Of a stretch of DNA of 64,000 bases, positions 26,706 to 35,040 are shown piece after piece. The stretch's first letter is position 1. Every line of letters starts with the position of its first letter. The DNA comes from Methanospirillum hungatei (GTDB taxonomy: Archaea; Halobacteriota; Methanomicrobia; Methanomicrobiales; Methanospirillaceae), in NCBI RefSeq assembly GCF_019263745.1, contig NZ_CP077107.1, positions 3,038,001 through 3,102,000 on the forward strand, written 5' to 3'. The position numbers and the translations under genes were made by a program. Below the pieces are notes generated by a model that was given only the letters and a program-made list of their open reading frames with translations, was not told the origin of the DNA and ran no database searches.

Positions 26706-28390
26706 GGATTCAAACACCCGAAGATCTTGACTCAGTTCGAAAAAATGGGCTGAAAAAAATCCAGCCAGGAAGACCCAGGATCGGGATTGGAACATCATCA
26801 TGCGGGATAGCTGTCGGAGGCATAGCTCTGTATGACAGGATCAATGAGATAGTTCAAAATGAAAACCACGACATCTCACTTGTGAAGACCGGATGTATCG
26901 GGTTTTGCAAAGAGGAACCAATTGTATCGGTCAGCATCCCGGGTAAAGCCCTTGTTTTACTTCGAAAGGTGCACCAGGAAGATGCAGAGAAGGTTATATC
27001 CCTCGCTCTTCAAGGTGATGTTCCCTCTGATCGGGTGCTCTGTAAAATTTCCGACTGGGACCATATCACAGGCAACCTTGTGTATGGGAACGGATTCGAT
27101 AGTATTCCTGAATATGAAGAGATACCATTTTTCGCCCATCAGAAAAAAGTAATCCTTCGGGACAGCGGCCTTATTAATCCAGAAGACATTGACGAGTACA
27201 TTGGCATTGGTGGATACTTTGCATCATTTAAGGCACTTACGAGCATGGAACCTGATGCTATCATCGATGAGGTGAAGCGATCAGGTCTTCGGGGACGGGG
27301 AGGTGCCGGATTTCCTGCTGGCCTGAAATGGGAGATCACGAAAAAAGCACCCGGCGAAGAGAAATATATCGTCTGTAATGCCGATGAAGGAGACCCTGGT
27401 GCGTACATGAACCGGAACGAGATGGAAAGTGATCCCCATATGCTTCTTGAGGGGATGCTCATCGGGGCATTTGCCATGGGAGTTCATGAGGGGCTGATTT
27501 ACATCAGGGCCGAGTATCCACTCGCTATCGAACGTCTCATGCTTGCCCTGGAACAGGCACGGTTATATGGATTGCTCGGGAAAAATATCTTTAATACTGG
27601 ATTTGATTTTGATATCCGGATAGCAACCGGTGCAGGAGCATTTGTTTGTGGAGAATCAACCGCACTTGCAGCATCCATCGAAGGAAAAACCGGCAGACCA
27701 CGTCTCAGGCCCCCACGACTAACCGAAAAAGGAGTCTTTGGAAAGCCAACTGATCTGAATAATGTTGAAACCTGGTGTAATGTCCCGGTTATCATTGCCA
27801 AAGGAGCTTCCTGGTATTCATCAATTGGTGCAAAGGGAAACACCGGTACCAAGGTCTTTTCACTGGTTGGAAAGGTTGATAATGTCGGAATGGTCGAAGT
27901 GCCTCTGGGAACATCCCTGCATTCGATCATCTATGATATCGGAAATGGTGGAGCACTGGGAAGAGAGGTGAAGGCAGTCCAGACCGGGGGTCCGTCAGGA
28001 GGGTGTATCCCGGTCAGACTCTTTGATACTCCGGTTGATTTTGAAAACCTGAATAAAGTTGGTACCATGATGGGATCAGGAGGGCTTGTGGTGATGGATG
28101 AGGATACCAACATGGTTGACATTGCCCGGTATTTCATTAATTTTGCATCAGGCGAATCATGCGGAAAATGTGTCCCCTGCCGGGAAGGTCTCAAACATAT
28201 GCTCCTTATTCTGAACCGGATTGTCGCTGGGAAGGGCACTCATGAGGATATCAACCTGCTCAAAGAATTGTCAGAAACGGTTCAGAAGACATCCTTGTGT
28301 GGCCTTGGGCAGACTGCACCGAATCCGGTTCTGACCACGATGCAGTATTTTCTCGAGGAATATGATGACCTCATCTCACCGGAGGCCTGA
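26702..28390 (+). CDS. NuoF/HndC-like NAD(P)H and FMN-binding subunit
   Basis: A 562-residue homologue of the 51-kDa NADH-binding subunit. It has an N-terminal thioredoxin-like extension (1-100), as in HndC. The FMN/NADH core shows LRGRGGAGFPAGLKWE, CNADEGDPGAYMNRNEM and GAGAFVCGESTALAASIEG, and a C-terminal [4Fe-4S] site ESCGKCVPCREG with a distal Cys in TSLCGLGQ. The two C-terminal ferredoxin modules found in many HndC proteins are absent. In the N-terminal domain only TSSC and TGCIGFC supply cysteines, one fewer than in the usual [2Fe-2S] pattern. It is the flavin and pyridine nucleotide site of the predicted complex. Ribosome site GGGTGG precedes the ATG at 26702. Confidence 0.95.
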   Translation: MRIQTPEDLDSVRKNGLKKIQPGRPRIGIGTSSCGIAVGGIALYDRINEIVQNENHDISLVKTGCIGFCKEEPIVSVSIPGKALVLLRKVHQEDAEKVISLALQGDVPSDRVLCKISDWDHITGNLVYGNGFDSIPEYEEIPFFAHQKKVILRDSGLINPEDIDEYIGIGGYFASFKALTSMEPDAIIDEVKRSGLRGRGGAGFPAGLKWEITKKAPGEEKYIVCNADEGDPGAYMNRNEMESDPHMLLEGMLIGAFAMGVHEGLIYIRAEYPLAIERLMLALEQARLYGLLGKNIFNTGFDFDIRIATGAGAFVCGESTALAASIEGKTGRPRLRPPRLTEKGVFGKPTDLNNVETWCNVPVIIAKGASWYSSIGAKGNTGTKVFSLVGKVDNVGMVEVPLGTSLHSIIYDIGNGGALGREVKAVQTGGPSGGCIPVRLFDTPVDFENLNKVGTMMGSGGLVVMDEDTNMVDIARYFINFASGESCGKCVPCREGLKHMLLILNRIVAGKGTHEDINLLKELSETVQKTSLCGLGQTAPNPVLTTMQYFLEEYDDLISPEA

Positions 28391-28391
28391 T

Positions 28392-29204
28392 ATGTCACTA
28401 TTCGGCTCCATGAACCGGATGGTTACCATCACCATCAACAAAAATCAATACCTGGCTGAGGAGGGAGAAATATTCCTATTAACCGCTATGAGGCTGAATA
28501 TTGACATTCCTCATCTCTGCTATGAAAAAGCCCTTGAACCGTATGGAGCCTGCCGTCTTTGCATGGTTGATGTGGTCACCTGTGGAAAGACAACGATGAC
28601 TCCTGCTTGTACCATCAAAGTCCACAATGGTCTTGAAATCCTGACCGATACCCCGGAGATCATAAAACACCGAAGCCTGCTCTTTGAACTCTACCTGGCT
28701 GAAGCACCAAAATCAGAAGTAGTCCGTGAGATGGCTGCAAAATACGGAGTCACAAAGACCAGGTTTCTTAAGAAGATCGTTCATGATGACCCGCTTCTTG
28801 GAAAATGTATTCTCTGCGGATTATGTGTCAGGGTATGTAATGAGATCATGGGTACATGTGCAATCAATTTCATCAACCGGGGGCCATATACTGTTATCAA
28901 TACACCTTTTTTTGAACAGAATCCAGACTGTGCAGGATGTGCTGCCTGTGCCCAGGTTTGTCCGACGAATGCTATCGTATTTGATGATCGGGGTTCGAAC
29001 CGGATCATGCAATCATGGTCCCATACAACAGTTCCTCTTGCAACATGCTCATCATGTAGGAAGTCATTTGCTCCGGAGAAACTTATGCAAAAGGTGCTGA
29101 ACAACCTTGAACCTGAAATCATCGAAGAGATCAGAACCCTGTGCCCTGAATGCAGGAGAAAATTAATCACCCGAAAAGAGGTAGGGAAAATCCCAAAATC
29201 CTGA
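28392..29204 (+). CDS. HndD/NuoG-like Fe-S subunit lacking the hydrogenase domain
   Basis: A 270-residue iron-sulfur protein equivalent to the N-terminal part of HndD (or NuoG). It has a [2Fe-2S] plant-type domain with CYEKALEPYGACRLCMV and PACTIKV (residues about 35-75), then two [4Fe-4S] motifs CILCGLCVRVC and CAGCAACAQVCP. The His-Cys3 cluster (H-x3-C-x2-C-x5-C) is not conserved. The active-site H-cluster domain of [FeFe]-hydrogenase is missing. After the clusters is a new C-terminal pair of motifs CSSC and CPEC, which could bind zinc or iron. Start at 28392 has GGAGG eight bases upstream. It is probably the electron-transfer bridge between CooF and NuoEF. Position within one transcript supports this. 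Confidence 0.9.
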   Translation: MSLFGSMNRMVTITINKNQYLAEEGEIFLLTAMRLNIDIPHLCYEKALEPYGACRLCMVDVVTCGKTTMTPACTIKVHNGLEILTDTPEIIKHRSLLFELYLAEAPKSEVVREMAAKYGVTKTRFLKKIVHDDPLLGKCILCGLCVRVCNEIMGTCAINFINRGPYTVINTPFFEQNPDCAGCAACAQVCPTNAIVFDDRGSNRIMQSWSHTTVPLATCSSCRKSFAPEKLMQKVLNNLEPEIIEEIRTLCPECRRKLITRKEVGKIPKS

Positions 29205-29244
29205 TATTATTCTTAAAAACCGTATTGAGGAGTAAAATAAAACA

Positions 29245-30063
29245 ATGAGCACTCATGGATTCCGGGTAGTCATTACCGGGAAAGGGGGCGTTGGAAAGAC
29301 AACGATAACCTCACTCCTCTCTCATCTTTTTGCAGCAAGAGGATATTCCGTCCTGGCAGTTGATGAAGATCCCCAGATGAACCTTCCCTATGCTATCGGT
29401 GTCTCTCCCGAAGATGCTGAATCGATTGTCCCGCTCTCAAAAAACCTGGATTATATTGAGGAAAAGACCGGAGCCAGACCTGATTCCGGATATGGTCTCA
29501 TGCTCTCCCTTAATCCGGATGTATCAGATGTAGTTGAGCGATTTGGCATGAAAGGGCCGGATCGTGTCAACATCCTGGTTATGGGAACCGTAGTAAAAGC
29601 TGCTACCGGATGTCTTTGTCCGGAGAACACCCTGCTTGACGCAGTCATGAGACATATCAACCTGCGGGAAGGGGAGATAATTCTCATGGACACCCAGGCC
29701 GGAGTTGAGCATTTTGGACGGGCACTTGCGAAAGGCTTTAATCAAGCGGTTCTGGTTGCAGATCCGACATATAACGCAGTTCAGGTTGTTAAACATGCAG
29801 CAGAACTTGCCAGGGAACTGGAGATACCAGACATTCACCTGGTCGTCAACCGGGTCAGATCGCCCGGAGATATATCACGGGTTGACAGATTACTTGCCGA
29901 TTATGATGGGTATTTTTCGGGGAAATTTTACATTCCGTATGATGAGATGATGCTCCTCTATGATCCGGATGTACGACCAATGCTTGAGGAACAGTCAGAA
30001 TTTGTGGATGGTGTCAGGGAACTTTTGATATCTCTTGAGATGCATGGGCTTATGAGAACGTGA
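29245..30063 (+). CDS. cooC: CO dehydrogenase nickel-insertion ATPase
   Basis: A 272-residue P-loop ATPase of the CooC/MinD family that inserts nickel into the CODH C-cluster. The deviant Walker A motif is KGGVGKTT at residues 13-20, and the switch has VLAVDEDPQMN. The metal-binding Cys pair is C123-x-C125 in TGCLCPENTLL, matching the Ni/Zn-binding CxC of characterised CooC dimers. Later DTQAGVEHF is the Walker B-like segment. It is the last gene of the coo cluster, 40 bp after the HndD-like gene, with GGAG upstream. Confidence 0.96.
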   Translation: MSTHGFRVVITGKGGVGKTTITSLLSHLFAARGYSVLAVDEDPQMNLPYAIGVSPEDAESIVPLSKNLDYIEEKTGARPDSGYGLMLSLNPDVSDVVERFGMKGPDRVNILVMGTVVKAATGCLCPENTLLDAVMRHINLREGEIILMDTQAGVEHFGRALAKGFNQAVLVADPTYNAVQVVKHAAELARELEIPDIHLVVNRVRSPGDISRVDRLLADYDGYFSGKFYIPYDEMMLLYDPDVRPMLEEQSEFVDGVRELLISLEMHGLMRT

Positions 30064-30151
30064 AAAACGACCGATGAGTGAGTTCATATTTTTATTTTTA
30101 TCCCTATGACATCAAATTTAATCTCTAATAATACACTCTATTTCACATCAT

Positions 30152-30433
30152 ATGTCTACTCTCTCTCCTTCTGAAGATATTCGATCAGTAACTGATCTCA
30201 AGCGTCACACCCGGGAGATCCTAAATCATATTCATACAACTGGTCGCCCGGTTTTCCTTACCGTCAATGGCCGTGCAGTTTCTGTATTGCTTGATGTAAA
30301 AGAGTATGAAAAATAGATTCATGCCGGGAATATTGCCTGATTACTTACATCTGCAGAACCGGATATAGAACAAGGAAAAACCAGAATGTTTAGTTCCTTT
30401 ATCCAAGAGTTCAAGCTTGATAACGCCATTTGA
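30152..30433 (+). pseudogene. Broken Phd/YefM-type antitoxin gene
   Basis: Translation from 30152 gives 54 residues resembling the N-terminal DNA-binding part of Phd/YefM antitoxins: IRSVTDLKRHTREILNHIH, then GRPVFLTVNGRAV and VLLDVKEYEK. A TAG stop follows at 30314. The same frame continues with a second stop (TGA at 30338) and then reads SAEPDIEQGKTRMFSS, the usual acidic toxin-binding tail, up to 30433. The total length of about 93 codons matches the family. Two in-frame stops separate the DNA-binding and toxin-binding halves, so the gene appears decayed. No toxin gene follows. The first half could still be made as a short DNA-binding peptide. Confidence 0.75.
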
Positions 30434-30444
30434 GATTGTATATT

Positions 30445-31086
30445 TTAATCAATAAGCAGAAGAGCCATTAATTCAGGATGTCCGATAACAGGAAAACGGA
30501 TTGGCATTCCTGCTGCCTCTGCTGTCTTTTTCATATTTATTCCAACCGCATGTTCAGTCATACGTGCCTGTGTCGGATGAAGACAGAGCCCTTTTTCAAC
30601 ATTGCATGTTTCACATAATCTGCAGGATCCGTTCATAAACGCCAGTGCAAACGTATATCCTGCATTAAAGGCCAGCCGTTCCAGTTCTAACATCATGGGA
30701 GAGAGGTTCTTTGTGCCATTAAAGTGATTAGTCCAGAAATCCTGTGCCTTCCTTTTTTTATCCTCCGGAGCTTTTGGGTCAAGCCAATATCGGTATATTG
30801 AACAGATAATATCAGGCTCGGCTACTGCTGGTGAGAGATATTTTACTAAAAGTGCATATTGGTATTCACTGACTATCTTTCGGAACTGGTCAGGTGTGGG
30901 AACATATGGAGGACAAGTGAGTTTTTTACCATACGATATACAGCCACTTTTGCACTTCAGGGCTACTCGGTCTTCCACACAGATATGGGATGCTGGAATT
31001 ATTTTCGCGTCGGCTGCACCCATTTCAAGGGCTTTTTTCACAAGAAATGAAAAATCATCTTCGTCATTCATATGTGAATCAGACAT
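30445..31086 (-). CDS. DUF2284 predicted metal-binding protein
   Basis: A 213-residue DUF2284 protein. The family's many conserved cysteines are seen: KCKSGCISYGKKLTCPPYVP in the first half and GSCRLCETCNVEKGLCLHP near residue 160. They could hold an Fe-S cluster or metal. Found in methanogens and anaerobes, with no proven function. The start could be at Met1 or Met6. It is convergent with the broken antitoxin gene and divergent from the GH3 gene. Confidence 0.85.
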   Translation of the reverse strand: MSDSHMNDEDDFSFLVKKALEMGAADAKIIPASHICVEDRVALKCKSGCISYGKKLTCPPYVPTPDQFRKIVSEYQYALLVKYLSPAVAEPDIICSIYRYWLDPKAPEDKKRKAQDFWTNHFNGTKNLSPMMLELERLAFNAGYTFALAFMNGSCRLCETCNVEKGLCLHPTQARMTEHAVGINMKKTAEAAGMPIRFPVIGHPELMALLLID

Positions 31087-31204
31087 AAAAATCCAGTAAG
31101 AATATATGGGTTTATGGTATGAGAATCCTTCTCAACCCTATTGTTAATAGAAATTAATTTGGCGAACACAAATGATTATCCATCTCAGCGATTTAATTTC
31201 TGTC

Positions 31205-33046
31205 ATGAGAAGGCACATAACGATTCTGATATTGTCACTTATTTTTATTGCAATCAATATCTCTTCAGTATGGAGTGATTCTCCAGAGTCCCAGTATGTC
31301 AATCTGGTTTTTTCGAATATGACGGATGAAGAGCGGGTCGGACAGATCTTCATGCCTGCAATCTCCTCATTATCAGGAAATGGGACACAGGAGATGACAC
31401 CAGAACTTCAATCAATGCTAAAGAGAATTCATCCAGGCGGTATTATCCTGTTTGCACGGGATCTCTCATCAGTTGAACAGATAGTGACACTCACCAATGC
31501 CCTGCAAATTGAAGGGCCAGTGCTTGAACATGGTGGCAAAATCCCATTTTTTATATCAATAGACCAGGAAGGAGGATTAATTAACAGAATTCCCTTTGGT
31601 CCCAGGATGCCGGGAAACATGGCTCTTGGTGCTAGCAGGTCCGCAGAAACCACCAGGCATGTAGCAAAGACAATAGGAGATGAACTTTCTTCCCTTGGAA
31701 TTCATATGAATTTTGCACCGGTCCTCGATGTGGAAACAAACCAGAATAACCCGGTGATTGGAATCCGGTCATTTGGAGCCGACCCGAATCTGGTTGCAGA
31801 GCTTGGAGATGCCTATATTGCCGGAATACATGATGCAGGAATTATATGCAGCGGGAAACATTTCCCTGGCCATGGAGATGTGGACATCGACAGCCATCTC
31901 GGACTTCCACTTGAAAACCATACCAAAGCTAGGATGAATGAGGTAGAACTGGTGCCCTTCAGATCAGCTATTGCATCAGGAGTAGATGCCATAATGACTG
32001 CTCATATCATCTTCCCTGCATATGATAATTCTACAAACCTCCTTGATGACGGAACAGAAGTTGCAACGCCGGCAACACTTTCAAAACCTATCCTGACCGG
32101 GCTGCTTCGTGAGGAACTCTCCTTTGATGGCCTCATTATCACGGATGCCATGATGATGAAAGCAATTATTGATAATTTTAAGACCGGAGATGCAGCGGTG
32201 AGAGCTGTCAAGGCTGGAGCAGACATCATCCTCTATCCTGACCCGGTAGATGAAGCATATGAAGCCGTTCTAACAGCATACCAATCTGATCCGGAGGTGA
32301 AGACCAGGGTCGATGAATCAGTGAAACGAATCCTTGCCATGAAAGAAAAGTATGGGATAATCAATCCTCTCGTATCGGAAAATAATTTAAACCTTGATAT
32401 AGCATCTCGAATTGCTTATGCACAGGAAGTTTGTCTTGGAGAAAAAACCTATACAATTGAACGGGAAGCATCAGAGAAAACAGTCACCCTTCTATCAGAT
32501 CGGAATATGCTTGTTCCTTTTTCATGCTCTGAAATGAAAAGCATTGCGATATTCACCCCGACATTGCTCTTTACCAATGAAACATCTCTGGCGGTTGAGG
32601 AGATATGCAATGGGCAAAGATACTCTCCGGAAATATTAACTTATACCTATCAAAATGAAACGGAGTTATCCGAGGAGCAGCAACAGGCGGTGATGAATAC
32701 TTCTCTGGTAATCCTTGGAACAAGTTCATCTAATGCAACACAGCGGACTGATGAATACTACATCCCACAGTTTTCACGGTGTCTTTTGGATTTTGCCAAT
32801 GAGTATGAGATCCCGGTCGCAGGTTTAGCGTTAAACCAACCGTATGATATCATGTTCATGCAGGATGTTCCGATATATGTTGCGACATATGCCGGAAGGG
32901 CCGGAGGACAGAATATCCACTCTGCAATTCGTGCACTTTTTGGGGAAATTCCGATAACAGGAACCCTTCCGGTGAATATTGAGGACGAGAACGGGACTAT
33001 TATTTTTCCCATGAATTCCGGGATCATCCGGGATTTTCATATCTGA
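31205..33046 (+). CDS. Secreted GH3 beta-N-acetylhexosaminidase
   Basis: A 613-residue family 3 glycoside hydrolase with an N-terminal signal peptide (hydrophobic ITILILSLIFIAINIS, residues 5-20). The NagZ-type motif GKHFPGHGDVDIDSH lies near residues 217-231 and provides the His-Asp acid/base; the nucleophile Asp is in GLIITDAMMMKAI (about 314). Residues 140-160 (DQEGGLINR) are the substrate loop. A C-terminal sandwich domain (about 400-613) is present. This enzyme would cleave terminal N-acetylglucosamine from glycans. As methanogens have no murein, the substrate would be foreign peptidoglycan fragments or cell-surface glycans. An upstream ATG at 31172 is less likely. Confidence 0.9.
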   Translation: MRRHITILILSLIFIAINISSVWSDSPESQYVNLVFSNMTDEERVGQIFMPAISSLSGNGTQEMTPELQSMLKRIHPGGIILFARDLSSVEQIVTLTNALQIEGPVLEHGGKIPFFISIDQEGGLINRIPFGPRMPGNMALGASRSAETTRHVAKTIGDELSSLGIHMNFAPVLDVETNQNNPVIGIRSFGADPNLVAELGDAYIAGIHDAGIICSGKHFPGHGDVDIDSHLGLPLENHTKARMNEVELVPFRSAIASGVDAIMTAHIIFPAYDNSTNLLDDGTEVATPATLSKPILTGLLREELSFDGLIITDAMMMKAIIDNFKTGDAAVRAVKAGADIILYPDPVDEAYEAVLTAYQSDPEVKTRVDESVKRILAMKEKYGIINPLVSENNLNLDIASRIAYAQEVCLGEKTYTIEREASEKTVTLLSDRNMLVPFSCSEMKSIAIFTPTLLFTNETSLAVEEICNGQRYSPEILTYTYQNETELSEEQQQAVMNTSLVILGTSSSNATQRTDEYYIPQFSRCLLDFANEYEIPVAGLALNQPYDIMFMQDVPIYVATYAGRAGGQNIHSAIRALFGEIPITGTLPVNIEDENGTIIFPMNSGIIRDFHI

Positions 33047-33184
33047 TTCGATTATAAACACTCCTGTTTTACGCTCAAATTTTTTCTTCAAAATGGTGTA
33101 AATCTTCCATAATTTCAAATAAATCACTTTATATAGTTCCATACAAAGTGTGTATTATCCTGTTTTTACAGGGAGTGCGAAAAA

Positions 33185-34033
33185 ATGATTCGAAAATTTG
33201 TTATTCTTATATGCGGGATTGTCCTGCTGACCTGTTTTTTCTCATGTGCAATGGCTGAATTAACCGGAGAACGGATAACACAGGCCCTCTCAGATAAAGA
33301 GATTACTGTCCCGGTTGTATGTGATCAGCCCTATGTATTATGTGATACAGCATATTGTGTCCCGGCACAGGATGATCCATCAAAAGTCCTCTGTTCCTGT
33401 TACATGGTTGACGGACCGTCTTTAGGTGGCAATAATTGTTCAGTTTTAGCTCCAATTGGGATGTATGTTAATGAATATGGGGACTGGATGATTAAAGCGG
33501 GTTATCCAGTCGGTCAGATAACATCTACGTACTCATTTTACCACGCAGCCCCGATCGAAGGTAATGAAATTGATCCAAATAACACCTCACCTGATTATTC
33601 AGGAGATATTTATCTGAAACAATGTATGAATGGAGACTGGGCTGACTGTTGGAATAAACCATGTTCTGTTCTTCCCCAGGACATCCATGCAGACATAAAT
33701 ACTGACAGATTAGCGTCAGAATATGCGGTATGTGACTGTGGTCTCGTGGTGAACTCATCCGAATGGTTCATCGGAGTATATGGAACTGAGCAATGTGAGG
33801 ATGAGACACTGTGTAATGATTACATAATCTCTGGGGCGAATGTAAAGAGTATGGATCCGGGTATTGTGATATTGAAGAGATATTTACAGGAAAACCCTGA
33901 TCCCAATCAACAGTACACGATGGGATACTGTGAAGGGTGTGTCGGGTGTGATGATGAATCATCTGATGAACCAGTTGAGGAGACACCTGATGAAGGGGTA
34001 AATGAAACTTCAGATGAATCAGTACCCATTTAA
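33185..34033 (+). CDS. Secreted cysteine-rich protein, unknown function
   Basis: A 282-residue exported protein that I do not recognise. Residues 1-24 form a Sec signal peptide (FVILICGIVLLTCFFSCAMA). The mature part has about 16 cysteines. They fall in a repeated layout: C-x6-C-x4-C ... C-x-C near residues 46-72, then C-x7-C-x4-C ... C-x-C near 147-186, so the protein is probably an internal duplication held by disulfides or metals. A third group, YCEGCVGC, lies near residue 255. The tail is a low-complexity acidic stretch of Asp/Glu/Thr/Pro/Val, possibly a wall or surface linker. It is preceded by a TATA-like sequence at 33131. Confidence 0.7.
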   Translation: MIRKFVILICGIVLLTCFFSCAMAELTGERITQALSDKEITVPVVCDQPYVLCDTAYCVPAQDDPSKVLCSCYMVDGPSLGGNNCSVLAPIGMYVNEYGDWMIKAGYPVGQITSTYSFYHAAPIEGNEIDPNNTSPDYSGDIYLKQCMNGDWADCWNKPCSVLPQDIHADINTDRLASEYAVCDCGLVVNSSEWFIGVYGTEQCEDETLCNDYIISGANVKSMDPGIVILKRYLQENPDPNQQYTMGYCEGCVGCDDESSDEPVEETPDEGVNETSDESVPI

Positions 34034-34101
34034 TCCCTTTTTTACCCTTCAATTTAAAAAAATCTATATTTTTGCCTGAAACATATAAGATCAGGCGGAT
34101 T

Positions 34102-34386
34102 TCAATCTTCATTTGAAAGGCCTAATCCCTCTTCCTCCAGCCATTCCAGAGCTCTGTTTCGTGACCGGTGATCTTTCCATGTGTGCCACAGATCTTGTAG
34201 GTCAGGATAAGTCTGGATAAAATCTTTAAATCTCCGAAAAGGTTTAGGGCCCCTGATGGCCTGATAGGCGAGTTCATGGACTTCCGGGTCATTTATTGTC
34301 TGGATACCCATCCCGTGACCCTTTACGGATTGGAAACCGGACATATCTTCCGGTTTCATCGTTATCAATCTTATCAAATATTTCAT
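34102..34386 (-). CDS. UPF0158-like protein
   Basis: A 94-residue protein resembling the C-terminal part of UPF0158 proteins. The segment AIRGPKPFRRFKDFIQTYPD followed by LWHTWKDHRSRNRALEWLEEEGL is typical. No function is known for the family. It lies three bases downstream of the next gene on the same strand, so the two form an operon. Members of UPF0158 are usually 140-200 residues, so this is a short version. Confidence 0.65.
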   Translation of the reverse strand: MKYLIRLITMKPEDMSGFQSVKGHGMGIQTINDPEVHELAYQAIRGPKPFRRFKDFIQTYPDLQDLWHTWKDHRSRNRALEWLEEEGLGLSNED

Positions 34387-34389
34387 GGA

Positions 34390-34923
34390 TTAAATCTTTA
34401 GACATTCATTTCGCCATGCTTCCAGGTCTGCAATTATTTCTGGTTTTTTATTTTTCAATTTCCATCTCTCGATAACATCATATGTCAGACCATCATCATT
34501 GTCGACAGCCCAGTCAGCAAATTCTCCGGCTTCTTCTGACATGTAAACACAGATTCCCCGGATTATCCCCCTGCAGTATGCATGAGCATCATCAACCATT
34601 TTTCGATCTAAATATCGTTCCATCTCGTCTAAAAATGGTTCGATTTTTTCTTCCATCATTTCGTATGAATGTTCGCAGGGTTCTACATACCCATACCGTG
34701 TTCTCCCTGATTGTTCCCAGAGGTCATGGACATCCAGTTCTGATAACGCATCACAAACATCCTTACAAATTTCTTCCTCATCTACATCGGACAATAGAGT
34801 TTTTGCAATTGAAGCAGCTTTAGAAATCAGTTCCGGGTTTTCATTAAGTAAATGTGTAAGAACTCTCGAAGCCTGGTCATCAGTTATGGTAGAGAGAAAT
34901 GAGAGATCATGCTTTTTTGTCAT
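34390..34923 (-). CDS. Conserved hypothetical protein, operon partner of the UPF0158 gene
   Basis: A 177-residue, acidic, all-helical protein of a hypothetical family found sporadically in bacteria and archaea. The N-terminus (SFLSTITDDQASRVLTHLL) and the block ALSELDVHDLWEQSGRTRYG are the features I associate with it. No catalytic motif is visible. The gene is transcribed just before the UPF0158-like gene, with three bases between them, so the products may work together. Confidence 0.6.
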   Translation of the reverse strand: MTKKHDLSFLSTITDDQASRVLTHLLNENPELISKAASIAKTLLSDVDEEEICKDVCDALSELDVHDLWEQSGRTRYGYVEPCEHSYEMMEEKIEPFLDEMERYLDRKMVDDAHAYCRGIIRGICVYMSEEAGEFADWAVDNDDGLTYDVIERWKLKNKKPEIIADLEAWRNECLKI

Positions 34924-35040
34924 AAAAAAATATACGTTTTTCTGGATATTGAATAGCCCGTATAATTCCGAAATAATATGAATGACCGTATCAGAACCTA
35001 TTCCCTCAAACCAAGTAAAAAATAAAAATATGAAAGGTTT

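Noticed and set aside
28993-29010. A GGTTCGAACC stretch resembling a tRNA T-loop
   Set aside because: It lies inside the HndD-like coding region and no cloverleaf can be drawn around it.
31172-31204. Upstream ATG for the GH3 gene
   Set aside because: It would place eleven polar residues before the signal peptide; the ATG at 31205 starts the signal peptide directly.
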